Origin: JAGXRK01 sp963804005
GTDB taxonomy: Bacteria; Bacteroidota; Ignavibacteria; Ignavibacteriales; Ignavibacteriaceae
Assembly: GCA_963804005.1 (NCBI GenBank)
Contig: CAWDOP010000017.1
Coordinates: forward strand, 62,001 to 126,000
Length of the DNA: 64,000 nt
Direction: 5' to 3'
This document shows positions 27,068-36,450 of this stretch, piece by piece. Under the pieces are notes generated by a model. The model saw nothing but the letters and a program-made list of their open reading frames with translations, was not told the origin of the DNA and searched no databases. A program made the translations under genes and the position numbers. Each line of letters begins with the position of its first letter. Position 1 is the first letter of the stretch.

Positions 27068-27811
27068 GTGAAAAATCATACTGAAAAATCAATACAAAAT
27101 ACTATTGCAGTATTTATTGACTTTGAAAATATATATTACTCTTCTCTTAATAATTATGGCGAAGAACCCGATTTAATGATAATAAGAAGTTTATGTGAAA
27201 AAAAAGGAGGGATAGCATCTATACAAGCATTTGGAGATTGGGTTCGCTTCAATGGGCAAATCAACAGTCTTCAGACCAGCGGTATCCAACCGGTTTTTAC
27301 ACCATTATCCCGTGCAGAAAAGAGCAGTGCTGATACATTTATTTGTGTTCATGCAATGAAACTGTTTATGCAAAATCAGAATATCAACACATTGATACTG
27401 GTTTCCGGAGATCGTGATTTTATACCACTACTGAATGAGTTAAGATCACTTGGGAAAAATACTTTTTTAATGGCAGTCCCCGGATCTATATCAAGGGATT
27501 TGGTGAATGTTGCGGATGGAGTAATAGAATATCGACCAGCAAAAATTAAACAACAAGAATCGAAAACATTACAGGTTCCACAAAAGAAGGTGAGTGAACA
27601 AATAGAGAACAGTATTATATCGTTTTTAAAGAAAGAGAATCGCAGAATAAATGTTGCAACTATCGGGATAATGATTAAGAAGGAACATCCGGCGTTTAAT
27701 CATAAAGAGTTTGGTTATGATAAACTATCGCACTTTCTTGACGGTTTTTCGCAAATTAGAATAGAGTATGATGAAGATAAACTGGTTGCGTACGCCAGTT
27801 TAATCAAATAA
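27068..27811 (+). CDS. NYN-domain nuclease-like protein with OST-HTH/LOTUS domain
   Basis: The 247-aa protein has an N-terminal NYN (PIN-like, LabA/DUF88) domain with the acidic residues AVFIDFENI (about residue 17) and LVSGDRDFIPL (about residue 118). That fold usually makes a metal-dependent RNase. Residues about 175-247 form an OST-HTH/LOTUS winged helix (SIISFLKKENRRINVATIG ... GYDKLSHFL), thought to bind RNA. The start is GTG with AAAGGA upstream. It stands alone, so its target RNA is unknown. Confidence 0.88.
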   Translation: MKNHTEKSIQNTIAVFIDFENIYYSSLNNYGEEPDLMIIRSLCEKKGGIASIQAFGDWVRFNGQINSLQTSGIQPVFTPLSRAEKSSADTFICVHAMKLFMQNQNINTLILVSGDRDFIPLLNELRSLGKNTFLMAVPGSISRDLVNVADGVIEYRPAKIKQQESKTLQVPQKKVSEQIENSIISFLKKENRRINVATIGIMIKKEHPAFNHKEFGYDKLSHFLDGFSQIRIEYDEDKLVAYASLIK

Positions 27812-27884
27812 ATTATTACCTGGTACATTGAACAAACCGAAAATGCTAGTAGATTTTAACTGACTAAAGCATGTGAGTTATGAA

Positions 27885-28586
27885 ATGAAAAAAATTAATT
27901 TATCACTTCTATTTATTTTAATGATAGGGATATTCATCACCACTAATTTTTTCTGTCGGGACAAAAAAGAAATGCAAAATCCGGAATCAGACATTATTCA
28001 ATTGCCTGAACCAAATTATAAGAGTAACACTTCTGTTGAAGAAGCATTGCTGCAAAGACGATCTGTACGAGATTTTAGCTGTGAGCCGTTATTCTTATCA
28101 GAAGTTTCTCAAATTCTCTGGGCTGCTCAAGGAATAACAGATAAAACGTACGGACTTCGAACTGCTCCTTCTGCTGGTGCTTTATATCCTCTGGAAGTTT
28201 ATTTAGTTGCTGCGAATGTAGAAAACTTAGTTGCCGGTATTTATAAATATAATCCTCAAAATCATACCATAAAGAAAATTACAGAAGGGGATAAGCGTGT
28301 AGAAATTTCAAATGCAGCTCTCAAACAGCGTTCAATTGTGGAAGCATCGGCTGTGATTGTAATTGCTGCGGTGTACGAAAGAACTTCTGTTAAATACGGT
28401 AAGAGAACTGAAAGATATGTAAATATGGAGGTCGGACACGTTGGACAAAATATTTTTCTACAGTCGGTCTCATTAGGATTAAGCACAGTAATGGTAGGCG
28501 CATTTGAAGATGAGGCACTTAAGAAAGCAGTGAATCTCCCGGGAAATGAATTTCCCCTAGCAATATATCCATTAGGGAAAATATAG
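27885..28586 (+). CDS. SagB/ThcOx-type nitroreductase-family oxidoreductase
   Basis: This FMN enzyme of 233 aa has an N-terminal membrane signal (MKKINLSLLFILMIGIFITTN) followed by FFC, possibly a poor lipobox. The nitroreductase fold follows: RRSVRDFSCEPL binds FMN, then APSAGALYPLEVYL and GLSTVMVGAFEDE. SagB-type members oxidise azolines in peptide modification, but no cyclodehydratase or precursor peptide is nearby. A general redox role is likelier. An in-frame GTG at 27873 is the alternative start. Confidence 0.85.
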   Translation: MKKINLSLLFILMIGIFITTNFFCRDKKEMQNPESDIIQLPEPNYKSNTSVEEALLQRRSVRDFSCEPLFLSEVSQILWAAQGITDKTYGLRTAPSAGALYPLEVYLVAANVENLVAGIYKYNPQNHTIKKITEGDKRVEISNAALKQRSIVEASAVIVIAAVYERTSVKYGKRTERYVNMEVGHVGQNIFLQSVSLGLSTVMVGAFEDEALKKAVNLPGNEFPLAIYPLGKI

Positions 28587-28587
28587 G

Positions 28588-28648
28588 ACAGTGTAACATC
28601 ATTCAATTCTGAAAAATTGAGAGCGAGTATGATGAGACTGTGTTTGTT
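28588..28648. terminator. Nested hairpin between converging genes
   Basis: Three stems stack in order: ACAGT (28588-28592) with ACTGT (28637-28641), CATCAT (28597-28602) with ATGATG (28629-28634), and TCAATT (28603-28608) with AATTGA (28615-28620). A GTTTGTTT follows on the plus strand. It probably ends both flanking genes. Confidence 0.45.
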
Positions 28649-28707
28649 TAAAGCTAAAAATAAAAATTTTTGTAGATAAAATAATCCTAGTCTAACTTAA
28701 AAATGTT

Positions 28708-29058
28708 CTATGAAGAAAAAGATTCTACTGCTTGCTCTTCCGTAGAATAAATATTGAACACCCTGTATAACCCCATTGTATTCATTATTTCAAAAGCTTC
28801 CGAACTTGGTACGATTAATTTCAACTCACCGCCTTTTTCGGTAATTCTTTTTAAAATCATTGCAAGCGCACCAAGAAATGTAGAATCAATAAATTCGCAT
28901 TTGCTGAGATCAACTATTATTTTATATTGTTTCATTGCAATTGATTCATAAACCCGATCGCGGAAAACAGTGGCTTCTTTTATTGTTGCGCGACAGAAGT
29001 TCACTTGTTCTATTAAAACATCGTCTACAAATTTTCTGGAAAAATCTTCTTCAATCAT
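28708..29058 (-). CDS. STAS-domain protein, anti-sigma factor antagonist-like
   Basis: The 116-aa single-domain protein has the STAS pattern. KIIVDLSKCEFIDSTFLGAL carries the conserved DST, with the Ser that is phosphorylated in SpoIIAA-type antagonists. The helix LKRITEKGGELKLIVP and the terminal helix follow. Such proteins switch partners with anti-sigma kinases, but no kinase or sigma factor lies next to it. It is a single minus-strand gene. Confidence 0.88.
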   Translation of the reverse strand: MIEEDFSRKFVDDVLIEQVNFCRATIKEATVFRDRVYESIAMKQYKIIVDLSKCEFIDSTFLGALAMILKRITEKGGELKLIVPSSEAFEIMNTMGLYRVFNIYSTEEQAVESFSS

Positions 29059-29137
29059 ATTGAACCTTTAATGGTTGATGGCAATTTAGAATTTATCACC
29101 TTTTTTCTCAAGTAAATATAAAAAATATTTGTTTAAC

Positions 29138-29440
29138 TTATCTATTGACAACTTTAATATTATCAATTGGACTAATTATTTTTCTTGTAATGAAAAGCGC
29201 AGTAAAGTAATAAACGAATAAATAATAAATATCATTTCCAAATACAATAAATCCAATCTGCTTTCCACTTAGCAAAGACATTAATGCAAAGCTGAGGTTT
29301 AGTGTTCTAAAAATGCTGTAATATAGTGCACGGTCATTCTCGTTTTAAATTTCTATTAGAGCACCTTCCATTTTTATGATGATATCCAGGCAATATTCTT
29401 TCTCATCAAAATTTGGGATGGAATAAACAAGAGAAGAATA
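29138..29440 (-). pseudogene. Possible remnant of a small membrane-protein gene
   Basis: On the minus strand one frame reads about 100 codons interrupted by a single TAA. The first part (SSLVYSIPNFDEKEY...MEGALIEI) is soluble-looking. After the stop comes a hydrophobic part (FRTLNLSFALMSLLSG ... DIYYLFVYYFTALFITRK) ending at a TAA. There is no good start at its 5' end. I cannot name the family. It may be chance. Confidence 0.3.
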
Positions 29441-29482
29441 TTTTCATCAATTATTACACAAAATAATTATAGTTTCCTAATC

Positions 29483-29490
29483 TATCTTTG
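29483..29490 (+). promoter_or_regulatory. Possible -7 box before pdxB
   Basis: TATCTTTG matches TAnnTTTG exactly, about 100 bases before the pdxB start. No clear -33 TTG is present at the expected spacing. Confidence 0.35.
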
Positions 29491-29582
29491 ACTTCAACAT
29501 TCGAAGAGAAATAATAATTAATAAAAGCAGTTCATAATGAATCTAAATCATAATATTTTTATCTATGAAATACTGAAGAATA

Positions 29583-30728
29583 ATGTTTACTATGAGAAAT
29601 AAAATTAAAATATTAACTGATAAAAAAATTCCTTTTCTAAAAGGAGTCCTGGATAATATTGTAGATATCAGATATCTGTCTCCGGATGAAATCACTCCGG
29701 AAACCTTACTTGATGCAGATGCCTTGATAATAAGAACCAGAACTCAATGTAACGAATCACTTCTTAAAAATTCAAAGGTTAAATATGTTGCAACTGCAAC
29801 GATTGGTTACGATCACATCGATACAATTTATTGTGCTTCAAAAGGAATACAATGGATAAATGCTCCCGGATGTAATTCCTCGTCAGTTATGCAGTACGTT
29901 GCTTCGGCCTTGCTCACATTAAGGGCAAGTAAGAATTTAGATTTAAGTAAACTAACCTTAGGTATTGTTGGTGTTGGAAATGTTGGAAGCAAGGTTGAAA
30001 AGTTAGGTAAATTATTAGGAATGAATGTTGTGCTAAATGATCCGCCGAGGAAGAGAAAAGAGGGAAGTAGTAATTTTATTGACTTACAGGAACTCACAGA
30101 TACAAGTGATATAATTACATTTCACGTCCCACTAAATTTATCGGGAATTGACCGGACACATCATTTGGCAGATAAAGAATATTTTTCCAAGATGCATAAC
30201 AAAATAATTATTAACACATCACGTGGCGAAGTAATTGATTCAGATGCAATGATTCAAGCGATAGATAGAAAGAGTATTTCATCAGCAGTTTTAGATGTCT
30301 GGGAAAATGAACCAGATATAGACCAAGAATTGCTAAACATTATTGATGTAGCTACTCCGCATATCGCAGGTTATTCAGTAGAAGGAAAAGCAAATGGGAC
30401 AGCTGTTTGTATAAATGCCATATCTGAATTTTTCAATTTAGATTTTCAAAAAAACTGGTATCCTCAAGAAATTCCTTTGGCTCCTAATTCTTCAGTAATT
30501 GAAGTTGATTGTAATAATAAAACAACTCAAAAAATATTGTCAGAAATCATTCTGCATACATATTCAATTTTGGATGATGATAAGAGATTAAGATCATCCA
30601 TTGAAACGTTTGAGAAACAAAGAAATGAATATCCTATCAGGAGAGAATTTCCATTTTATGAGATTAAACTTATTAACGGCACTAAAGAGATTTCCGAATT
30701 GATAATGAAATTAGGGTTTCGGATATAG
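29583..30728 (+). CDS. pdxB: 4-phosphoerythronate dehydrogenase
   Basis: PdxB oxidises 4-phosphoerythronate in the DXP-dependent route to pyridoxal phosphate. The 381-aa D-2-hydroxyacid dehydrogenase has the family start KILTDKKIPF, the NAD-binding LGIVGVGNVGSKVEKLG, catalytic Arg in INTSRGEVID and His in TPHIAGYS. It keeps the PdxB-specific GYSVEGKANGT and a C-terminal dimerisation domain of about 100 residues. No clear ribosome-binding site exists, and the ATG at 29592 is an equally good start. Confidence 0.9.
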   Translation: MFTMRNKIKILTDKKIPFLKGVLDNIVDIRYLSPDEITPETLLDADALIIRTRTQCNESLLKNSKVKYVATATIGYDHIDTIYCASKGIQWINAPGCNSSSVMQYVASALLTLRASKNLDLSKLTLGIVGVGNVGSKVEKLGKLLGMNVVLNDPPRKRKEGSSNFIDLQELTDTSDIITFHVPLNLSGIDRTHHLADKEYFSKMHNKIIINTSRGEVIDSDAMIQAIDRKSISSAVLDVWENEPDIDQELLNIIDVATPHIAGYSVEGKANGTAVCINAISEFFNLDFQKNWYPQEIPLAPNSSVIEVDCNNKTTQKILSEIILHTYSILDDDKRLRSSIETFEKQRNEYPIRREFPFYEIKLINGTKEISELIMKLGFRI

Positions 30729-30777
30729 TAACGAAAGAAAAATATTTTAAGTTTTCATATATCTTTTGGATTAAATA

Positions 30778-32211
30778 ATGACAAATGAGACTAAGAAAAG
30801 AATTTTTGAAATTATTGGGAAAGAAAACTATTTTGATGCATACGAAGACCGGCTCGTTTATTCGTACGACGGAGCCCCTACTCTTCATCAAATGCCTGAA
30901 GCAGTTGTCTTTCCTGAAAATGAAGAACAAATTTCATTAATAGTGAAACTTGCAAATGAAGAAAAATTCAATATCGTTCCCCGCGGTTCGGGAACTGGAT
31001 TGAGCGGTGGTTCTGTCCCTGTGGAGAATAGTGTTGTTATAGTGATGACTAAATGGAATAAAATTCTTGAAATCGATGAGAAAAATCTTACTGCGTGGGT
31101 TCAACCGGGAGTTGTAACAGGAATTTTACAGAAAGAAGTGGAAAAGATCGGATTGTTTTATCCGCCTGATCCTGCAAGTTTAAATGTGTGCACAATAGGT
31201 GGGAATGTTGCGAACAATGCAGGTGGTTTACGCGGATTGAAGTACGGTGTTACAAAAAATTATGTGCTCGGTTTGGAAATGATTTTACCTAACGGTGATC
31301 TTCTTAGAACCGGAGGTAAAAATATGAAAGATGTTGCCGGATATAATCTGCGTGATTTTATTGTTGGAAGCGAAGGAACATTAGGAATTATCACAAAAGT
31401 TTTGCTGAAGTTAATTCCTAAACCCACTCAGTCAATCACTCTTCTCGCTTATTTTGATAAACTTACAGACAGCGCTCAGGCGGTATCAGATGTTGTTGCT
31501 GCATACATTACACCCTGTATGATGGAATTTCTTGATAACACCACCATCAATTGTGTTGAAGATTATGCTAAAATTGGATTGCCAAGAAACAGTGAGGCAA
31601 TTCTTCTACTTGAAGTTGATGGAAGAGGAAGTGCTGTTCAGGAAGATGCAGAAACGATTAAAAATATTCTGAACAAAAACAGAGCTTCATTAATTAGAAT
31701 TGCGAAGAATGAAGTTGAATCGAATCAACTTAAGACTGCAAGAAGAACAGCTTTCAGTGCACTTGCAAGACGTAGTCCTACAACAATTCTTGAAGATGTA
31801 ACCGTTCCAATAAGTGAGTTACCAGTAATGATTGAAAAAGTTACTCAAGCAGCAAAAATGTTTGATGTTATGATTGGAAATTTCGGTCACGCAGGTGACG
31901 GCAATCTTCATCCAACATGTTTAACAGATGAAAGAGATAAAAATGAATTAGAAAAAGCTCACCGTGCATTTGATTTTATTTTTAATGAAGCAATTAAACT
32001 TGGCGGTACAATTACGGGCGAACATGGGACCGGCTTATCAAAGAAACATTTTCTTGAACAGCTTGCCGGTTTACCTGGTGTTGAAATGATGAAAAAAATT
32101 AAATCAGCTATTGATGAAAACAACATTTTAAACCCGGGAAAAATATTTAGTATTTCTCCAAAGTGTGAAGGAAGTTTGCCAATCCGAAGAGAGCAAATCA
32201 AAGATTTTTAA
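30778..32211 (+). CDS. glcD: FAD-linked oxidase, GlcD-type subunit
   Basis: This 477-aa flavoprotein oxidises a 2-hydroxyacid, probably glycolate or D-lactate. The FAD-binding PCMH domain shows VPRGSGTGLSGGSVP (about residue 62) and GGNVANNAGGLRGLKYG. The C-terminal cap has GNFGHAGDGNLHPT and TGEHGTGLSKK. Its stop overlaps the ATG of the iron-sulfur partner (TAATG), so the two form a complex. The GlcE subunit of the E. coli enzyme is absent, as in two-subunit versions. Confidence 0.9.
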   Translation: MTNETKKRIFEIIGKENYFDAYEDRLVYSYDGAPTLHQMPEAVVFPENEEQISLIVKLANEEKFNIVPRGSGTGLSGGSVPVENSVVIVMTKWNKILEIDEKNLTAWVQPGVVTGILQKEVEKIGLFYPPDPASLNVCTIGGNVANNAGGLRGLKYGVTKNYVLGLEMILPNGDLLRTGGKNMKDVAGYNLRDFIVGSEGTLGIITKVLLKLIPKPTQSITLLAYFDKLTDSAQAVSDVVAAYITPCMMEFLDNTTINCVEDYAKIGLPRNSEAILLLEVDGRGSAVQEDAETIKNILNKNRASLIRIAKNEVESNQLKTARRTAFSALARRSPTTILEDVTVPISELPVMIEKVTQAAKMFDVMIGNFGHAGDGNLHPTCLTDERDKNELEKAHRAFDFIFNEAIKLGGTITGEHGTGLSKKHFLEQLAGLPGVEMMKKIKSAIDENNILNPGKIFSISPKCEGSLPIRREQIKDF

Positions 32212-33533
32212 TGAAACAAACTACTCCAAATCAGGAATTACTTAAAATCCTTCCTCACGATGATATACTTCAACAGTGTATGCATTGCGGTTTGTGTCTT
32301 GCCACTTGTCCAACTTATGATATAACCAAAATGGAACGATCTTCACCTCGCGGAAGAATCTTTATGATCAAATCCGTTGCAAGGGGAGAGATGGAGCTAA
32401 GTCAAAAATTTGCCGAAGAAATGAATTATTGTTTAGCCTGTCAGGCTTGTGAGACGGCTTGTCCTGCAGGAGTTAAATACGGTAGAATGGTTGAAACAGC
32501 ACGGGTTGTAATCGATGAAGCCGGATTTGGTTCAAAGCTTGAAATTAAGGTTAAAAGATTTGCATTGAGAAAAATTGTTGCTTCAAGAAATGCACTTAAA
32601 GTTGTTTCAAGATTATTGTGGATTTATCAAAAAATTGGATTACAAAAGCTTATTTGCTCAACAGGAATTCTTAAAATCTTTTCTAAAAAACTAGCTGAAA
32701 TAGAAAAACTCTCTCCAGTGATTGCCAATAAATTTTCGGATTCACAAATTAAAGAAAAGGAACTGCCGAATGGAGAGATAAAATATAAAACAGCTTTCCA
32801 CTTTGGCTGTTTGATGAACACAATTTTTGCCGATATAAATATTGATACGATTGATGTTCTTAGAGAATGTGGTTGTGAGATTATTACACCAAAAGATCAG
32901 GTTTGCTGCGGATCGTTGATGGGACATAACGGTGATATGGAATTTGCACTTAAACTCGCAAGAAAAAACATTGATGCATTTGAAAAACACGATTACGATT
33001 ATCTGATTTCAAACTCTGCCGGTTGCGGCGCGTTTATGAAAGATTATGCTCATTTACTTGAAGATGATCCTGAATATGCTGAAAAAGCAAAAAAGTTTTC
33101 ATCTAAAGTAAAAGATATAATGGAATTTTTTGCTGAACAAAAACCACTTCCAAATCTTGATCTTGAACCTGAACTTAAACAAGTGACTTATCATGATGCT
33201 TGCCATTTAGCCCACGCACAAAAAGTCTTAACTCAACCACGCGAAGTTATTCAATCAATTGCTGGTATTAAATATGTCGAACTTGAAGAAGCATCGTGGT
33301 GCTGCGGCAGTGCAGGTATTTATAATTTTGTAAGATATGATGATGCCTTAGTTCAGCTAGAAAGAAAGATGAAAAATATTAAAAACACGAATGCTAAAAT
33401 TGTTTTAACCGGAAATCCCGGTTGTATGGGACAAATCAAATACGGTACGCAAAAGTTTAATGTTGATGTTGAGGTTCTTCATCCGGTTACTTTGATAAAA
33501 AGATTGATGAAAGTGGGTAGGCAGTATAACTAA
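32211..33533 (+). CDS. glcF: Iron-sulfur subunit, GlcF-type
   Basis: The 440-aa protein carries electrons from the FAD subunit toward the quinone pool. Two [4Fe-4S] motifs are visible, CMHCGLCLATCP (about residue 23) and CLACQACETACP (about residue 74). Two CCG domains follow with CCGSLMGHNG and CCGSAGIYNF, typical of GlcF and heterodisulfide-reductase-like subunits. It overlaps glcD by one base. Confidence 0.92.
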   Translation: MKQTTPNQELLKILPHDDILQQCMHCGLCLATCPTYDITKMERSSPRGRIFMIKSVARGEMELSQKFAEEMNYCLACQACETACPAGVKYGRMVETARVVIDEAGFGSKLEIKVKRFALRKIVASRNALKVVSRLLWIYQKIGLQKLICSTGILKIFSKKLAEIEKLSPVIANKFSDSQIKEKELPNGEIKYKTAFHFGCLMNTIFADINIDTIDVLRECGCEIITPKDQVCCGSLMGHNGDMEFALKLARKNIDAFEKHDYDYLISNSAGCGAFMKDYAHLLEDDPEYAEKAKKFSSKVKDIMEFFAEQKPLPNLDLEPELKQVTYHDACHLAHAQKVLTQPREVIQSIAGIKYVELEEASWCCGSAGIYNFVRYDDALVQLERKMKNIKNTNAKIVLTGNPGCMGQIKYGTQKFNVDVEVLHPVTLIKRLMKVGRQYN

Positions 33534-33634
33534 GAAAAAGATAGTATCTGTCTTAGGAATTTAAGCAAGTAACGAAAATGCACATCTATATATCTCACTT
33601 CTGAATTTCTTAACTGCAGCAAGTTTGTGGGATT

Positions 33635-36079
33635 CTAAAATTTCGCTTTATCACTAGCATCTCTTCCATCGTCAATGTTTCTGTCTCTTCTTTCTTTGTA
33701 ATCATTAATCCTGTATGATATTCCAATTGATATGCTGCGGCTTCGATATTGCGTAAATGAATTTTTGGAATAAAATTCAGTTCCGTAAGTCTGAGATGAA
33801 AATTTTTGTGAATTTAAAACATCTGAGATAGATAGATTCACTTGTAATTTCTGATCCATAAATGCTTTACTAAAATATAATGAGAGGATGTGTCTTTCTC
33901 CAATAATACTTCTAGTGGATTCTATTTTAGGAAAATATCTAAATGATAGATTAGCATTAACATCAAACCAAAGTTTTAATCCTAAATTCGCAATTAACCA
34001 TTTACGATATTCGGAATAATTAAGGTCTTCATTTAAATATTGTCCAACCTGTTTACGGTAAGTATAACCAAATTGTACATAAAGCATACTTATAAAATCA
34101 GGAAGATGAACGGGCATGGTTGGAGTATTATAGTATGGAAGTGTCAATTCAATACCGTAAGTTTTGTTGTTACTAATATTAATCGGGCTGCTTATAGTTA
34201 TGCTGTCTTCTATAACTGAAGTAACATAATTAAATAATCCTGTAGAATATACGTAGTAAACATTAATAAATTGCGATAAACTTAGTGCATATGAGCTTAG
34301 AAAGAAAGGTTGTAATTCCGGATTCCCTAAACTAAAACTATTTGGTCCATTATATTGCTTGAACGGATTTACAAAATATAACTGCGGGTATCGTACACGC
34401 CTGAATGCATTAAATGTAACCTGAAACATATCATTGAACTTATAAGCAATATTCAAGTTTGGAAAAAGATTAAAAAAGTTTTTAGAAAAATTTTCATTTG
34501 ATGTAATTTGTTCTCCTCTTGTGTGTAGGTTTTCTGTTCTGATCCCTGTTTTAATATCTACTTTACCAAATGTGTTTGCGTATGTAATGTATAAAGCATG
34601 AATATCTTCATTGTATTTAAAAAGATTACTGAGATTTATACTGTCTTCCCAGCTATTTGTAATGTATGAATAATCCAGAGCGTTGTAATCATTTTCTCGG
34701 TTCCTATAAGTAAAATTATAACCTGTTTCAAACTTTCCAATCTCAGACGGATATACATATTCAATTTTTGAAATTAGAGTATTTGCTCTTTCATCTGTTT
34801 CATTATTATGTTTTTGAGGCAATCCATCACTATTGCTATAAATTACATTTCTTTCTGAATTTGATGGACTTATTATATTAGTATACAGCACATCCAATGT
34901 CAAATCGTTTCCTTCTTTATCAAATTTCTTTTTATAAAATCCATATAGTGAAAACTTATCATAATTAAATATTGAATTACTTTTATTGTTAAATGAATAC
35001 AAGAGAAAATCCAAATTGTTAGTAACATAATTATCGCTTATTTCATCAGCATCGTATTTAAACTTATTATAATTTCCATAAAAAGTTAAAAGATTATTCT
35101 CGTCCAGATTATAATCGAACCCTAACTTTAAATATGCATTGTAACCTTCATAATTAGCTTCACCGTCAGTTATTTGATGATATAAACTAGTACTGTTATA
35201 ATTTATTTGCTCATTATTACCAAAGCTTTTATAATTACCAAAGCCGCTAAATATTGAAGTGAAAATATTTAGTTTATCCTTTTTATAATTAAAATTTATT
35301 CCTCCGTAATTTCTATTATTAGTGGAAGTATTTAAGCTTATAGAGCCGTTATAACTATCCAGTATGCTTTTTTTAGAAATTAAATTCAGAATGTAAGCGC
35401 CACCTTCAGCACTTTCTTTTGCAGAAGGTGAAAGAATTACTTCAACCTGGTCAAACATTGAAGCCGGCATTTGTGCCAGCATATTATCGGGCATATCAAA
35501 AGGATGACCATCCATTTGTATTTTTACGTCTTGTCCACGAACAGTAATTTTATTTGTTGCAGGATCAATCTGAACAGCGCCGGAATTTTTCAGCGCATCT
35601 GTTAGAGAACCCGTGCTGCCCGGAACTTGATCAATATTAACAACCTGTTTATCAATATGAAATTCAATCATGGGCGTAATAGATTTTATTACAACTTCAG
35701 GCAGCATAATTACAGTTGATCTTAATCTTATCAGTCCCATACTAGATGTAGTTGCTACTGAAACAGAATCAATTATTTTAGTTTGATATCCTACTCTGGT
35801 GAATTTTATCCGGACATTATTTTCATCAATATTCTCCGCCATATAATTACCTTCTGCATCAGATGAAGTTCCTACGATAATCCTATTATCAGTTCTTGAC
35901 ATAAAAAGAATATTCACATCAGCTAATCCCTCACCCGAAAGTGAATCAACAACGATACCTGTTAATTTTGAATTTTTTTGGAGGTCTTGAGCATTAATTA
36001 CATTGCAGATAAAAAACAATAATAGAATAAATATAGATCTCCAAATTGGAAAAAATAAGTCTTGAAATTTTTTTTTCAT
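33635..36079 (-). CDS. TonB-dependent-receptor-like outer-membrane protein
   Basis: The 814-aa protein has a signal region, then a carboxypeptidase regulatory-like domain (about residues 35-115, TGIVVDSLSGEGLADVNI). A plug domain follows (TDALKNSGAVQIDPATNKITVRGQD), then a long beta-barrel of the OMP_b-brl_3 type ending in Phe. The plug retains VEVILSPSAKESAEGG. No TonB box is obvious. Such receptors import ligands across the outer membrane or act as outer-membrane scaffolds. It stands alone, so the ligand is unknown. Confidence 0.87.
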   Translation of the reverse strand: MKKKFQDLFFPIWRSIFILLLFFICNVINAQDLQKNSKLTGIVVDSLSGEGLADVNILFMSRTDNRIIVGTSSDAEGNYMAENIDENNVRIKFTRVGYQTKIIDSVSVATTSSMGLIRLRSTVIMLPEVVIKSITPMIEFHIDKQVVNIDQVPGSTGSLTDALKNSGAVQIDPATNKITVRGQDVKIQMDGHPFDMPDNMLAQMPASMFDQVEVILSPSAKESAEGGAYILNLISKKSILDSYNGSISLNTSTNNRNYGGINFNYKKDKLNIFTSIFSGFGNYKSFGNNEQINYNSTSLYHQITDGEANYEGYNAYLKLGFDYNLDENNLLTFYGNYNKFKYDADEISDNYVTNNLDFLLYSFNNKSNSIFNYDKFSLYGFYKKKFDKEGNDLTLDVLYTNIISPSNSERNVIYSNSDGLPQKHNNETDERANTLISKIEYVYPSEIGKFETGYNFTYRNRENDYNALDYSYITNSWEDSINLSNLFKYNEDIHALYITYANTFGKVDIKTGIRTENLHTRGEQITSNENFSKNFFNLFPNLNIAYKFNDMFQVTFNAFRRVRYPQLYFVNPFKQYNGPNSFSLGNPELQPFFLSSYALSLSQFINVYYVYSTGLFNYVTSVIEDSITISSPINISNNKTYGIELTLPYYNTPTMPVHLPDFISMLYVQFGYTYRKQVGQYLNEDLNYSEYRKWLIANLGLKLWFDVNANLSFRYFPKIESTRSIIGERHILSLYFSKAFMDQKLQVNLSISDVLNSQKFSSQTYGTEFYSKNSFTQYRSRSISIGISYRINDYKERRDRNIDDGRDASDKAKF

Positions 36080-36450
36080 GATTCTGGTACCTTTTTACTC
36101 TTTCCGAATAAGTGTGAAAAATGTTTTTTATTATTAAAGATAATAATTTCTTCACGTCTTAAAGGTATCGCTGCGCCTAAATTGGGAAAAATAAGAGATG
36201 TAAATAAGAGAAAATTACTATAACAAGTTGTCCCAAAAGGTCCAGAGGTCAACAGTTTTAATTATTCTATTTTAAAATTGTGAATTATACGAAGTAATGT
36301 CAAGAAAAATAAATTGCATAATTAGCAAATTGATAATAAAAAGATTGCTATCAACAGAAAATTTATGTAGACATAAACCAAGTTAAATCCCAAGAAAGTG
36401 ATCATAGAAACATCTATTGCTTAAGTTTACTTAGAAACTGTTTATAAAAA
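36080..36450. other. Non-coding stretch between receptor gene and lysA
   Basis: The 371 bases between the receptor gene start and the lysA stop are AT-rich with no open frame of credible length. I see no strong hairpin, repeat or exact promoter box. A TAAAGGTA on the plus strand near 36161-36168 would be a seven-of-eight -7 box for the receptor gene. Confidence 0.5.

Noticed and set aside
27885..28586. SagB-like gene as part of a peptide-modification cluster
   Set aside because: No cyclodehydratase, precursor peptide or exporter lies nearby, and the enzyme carries an export signal.
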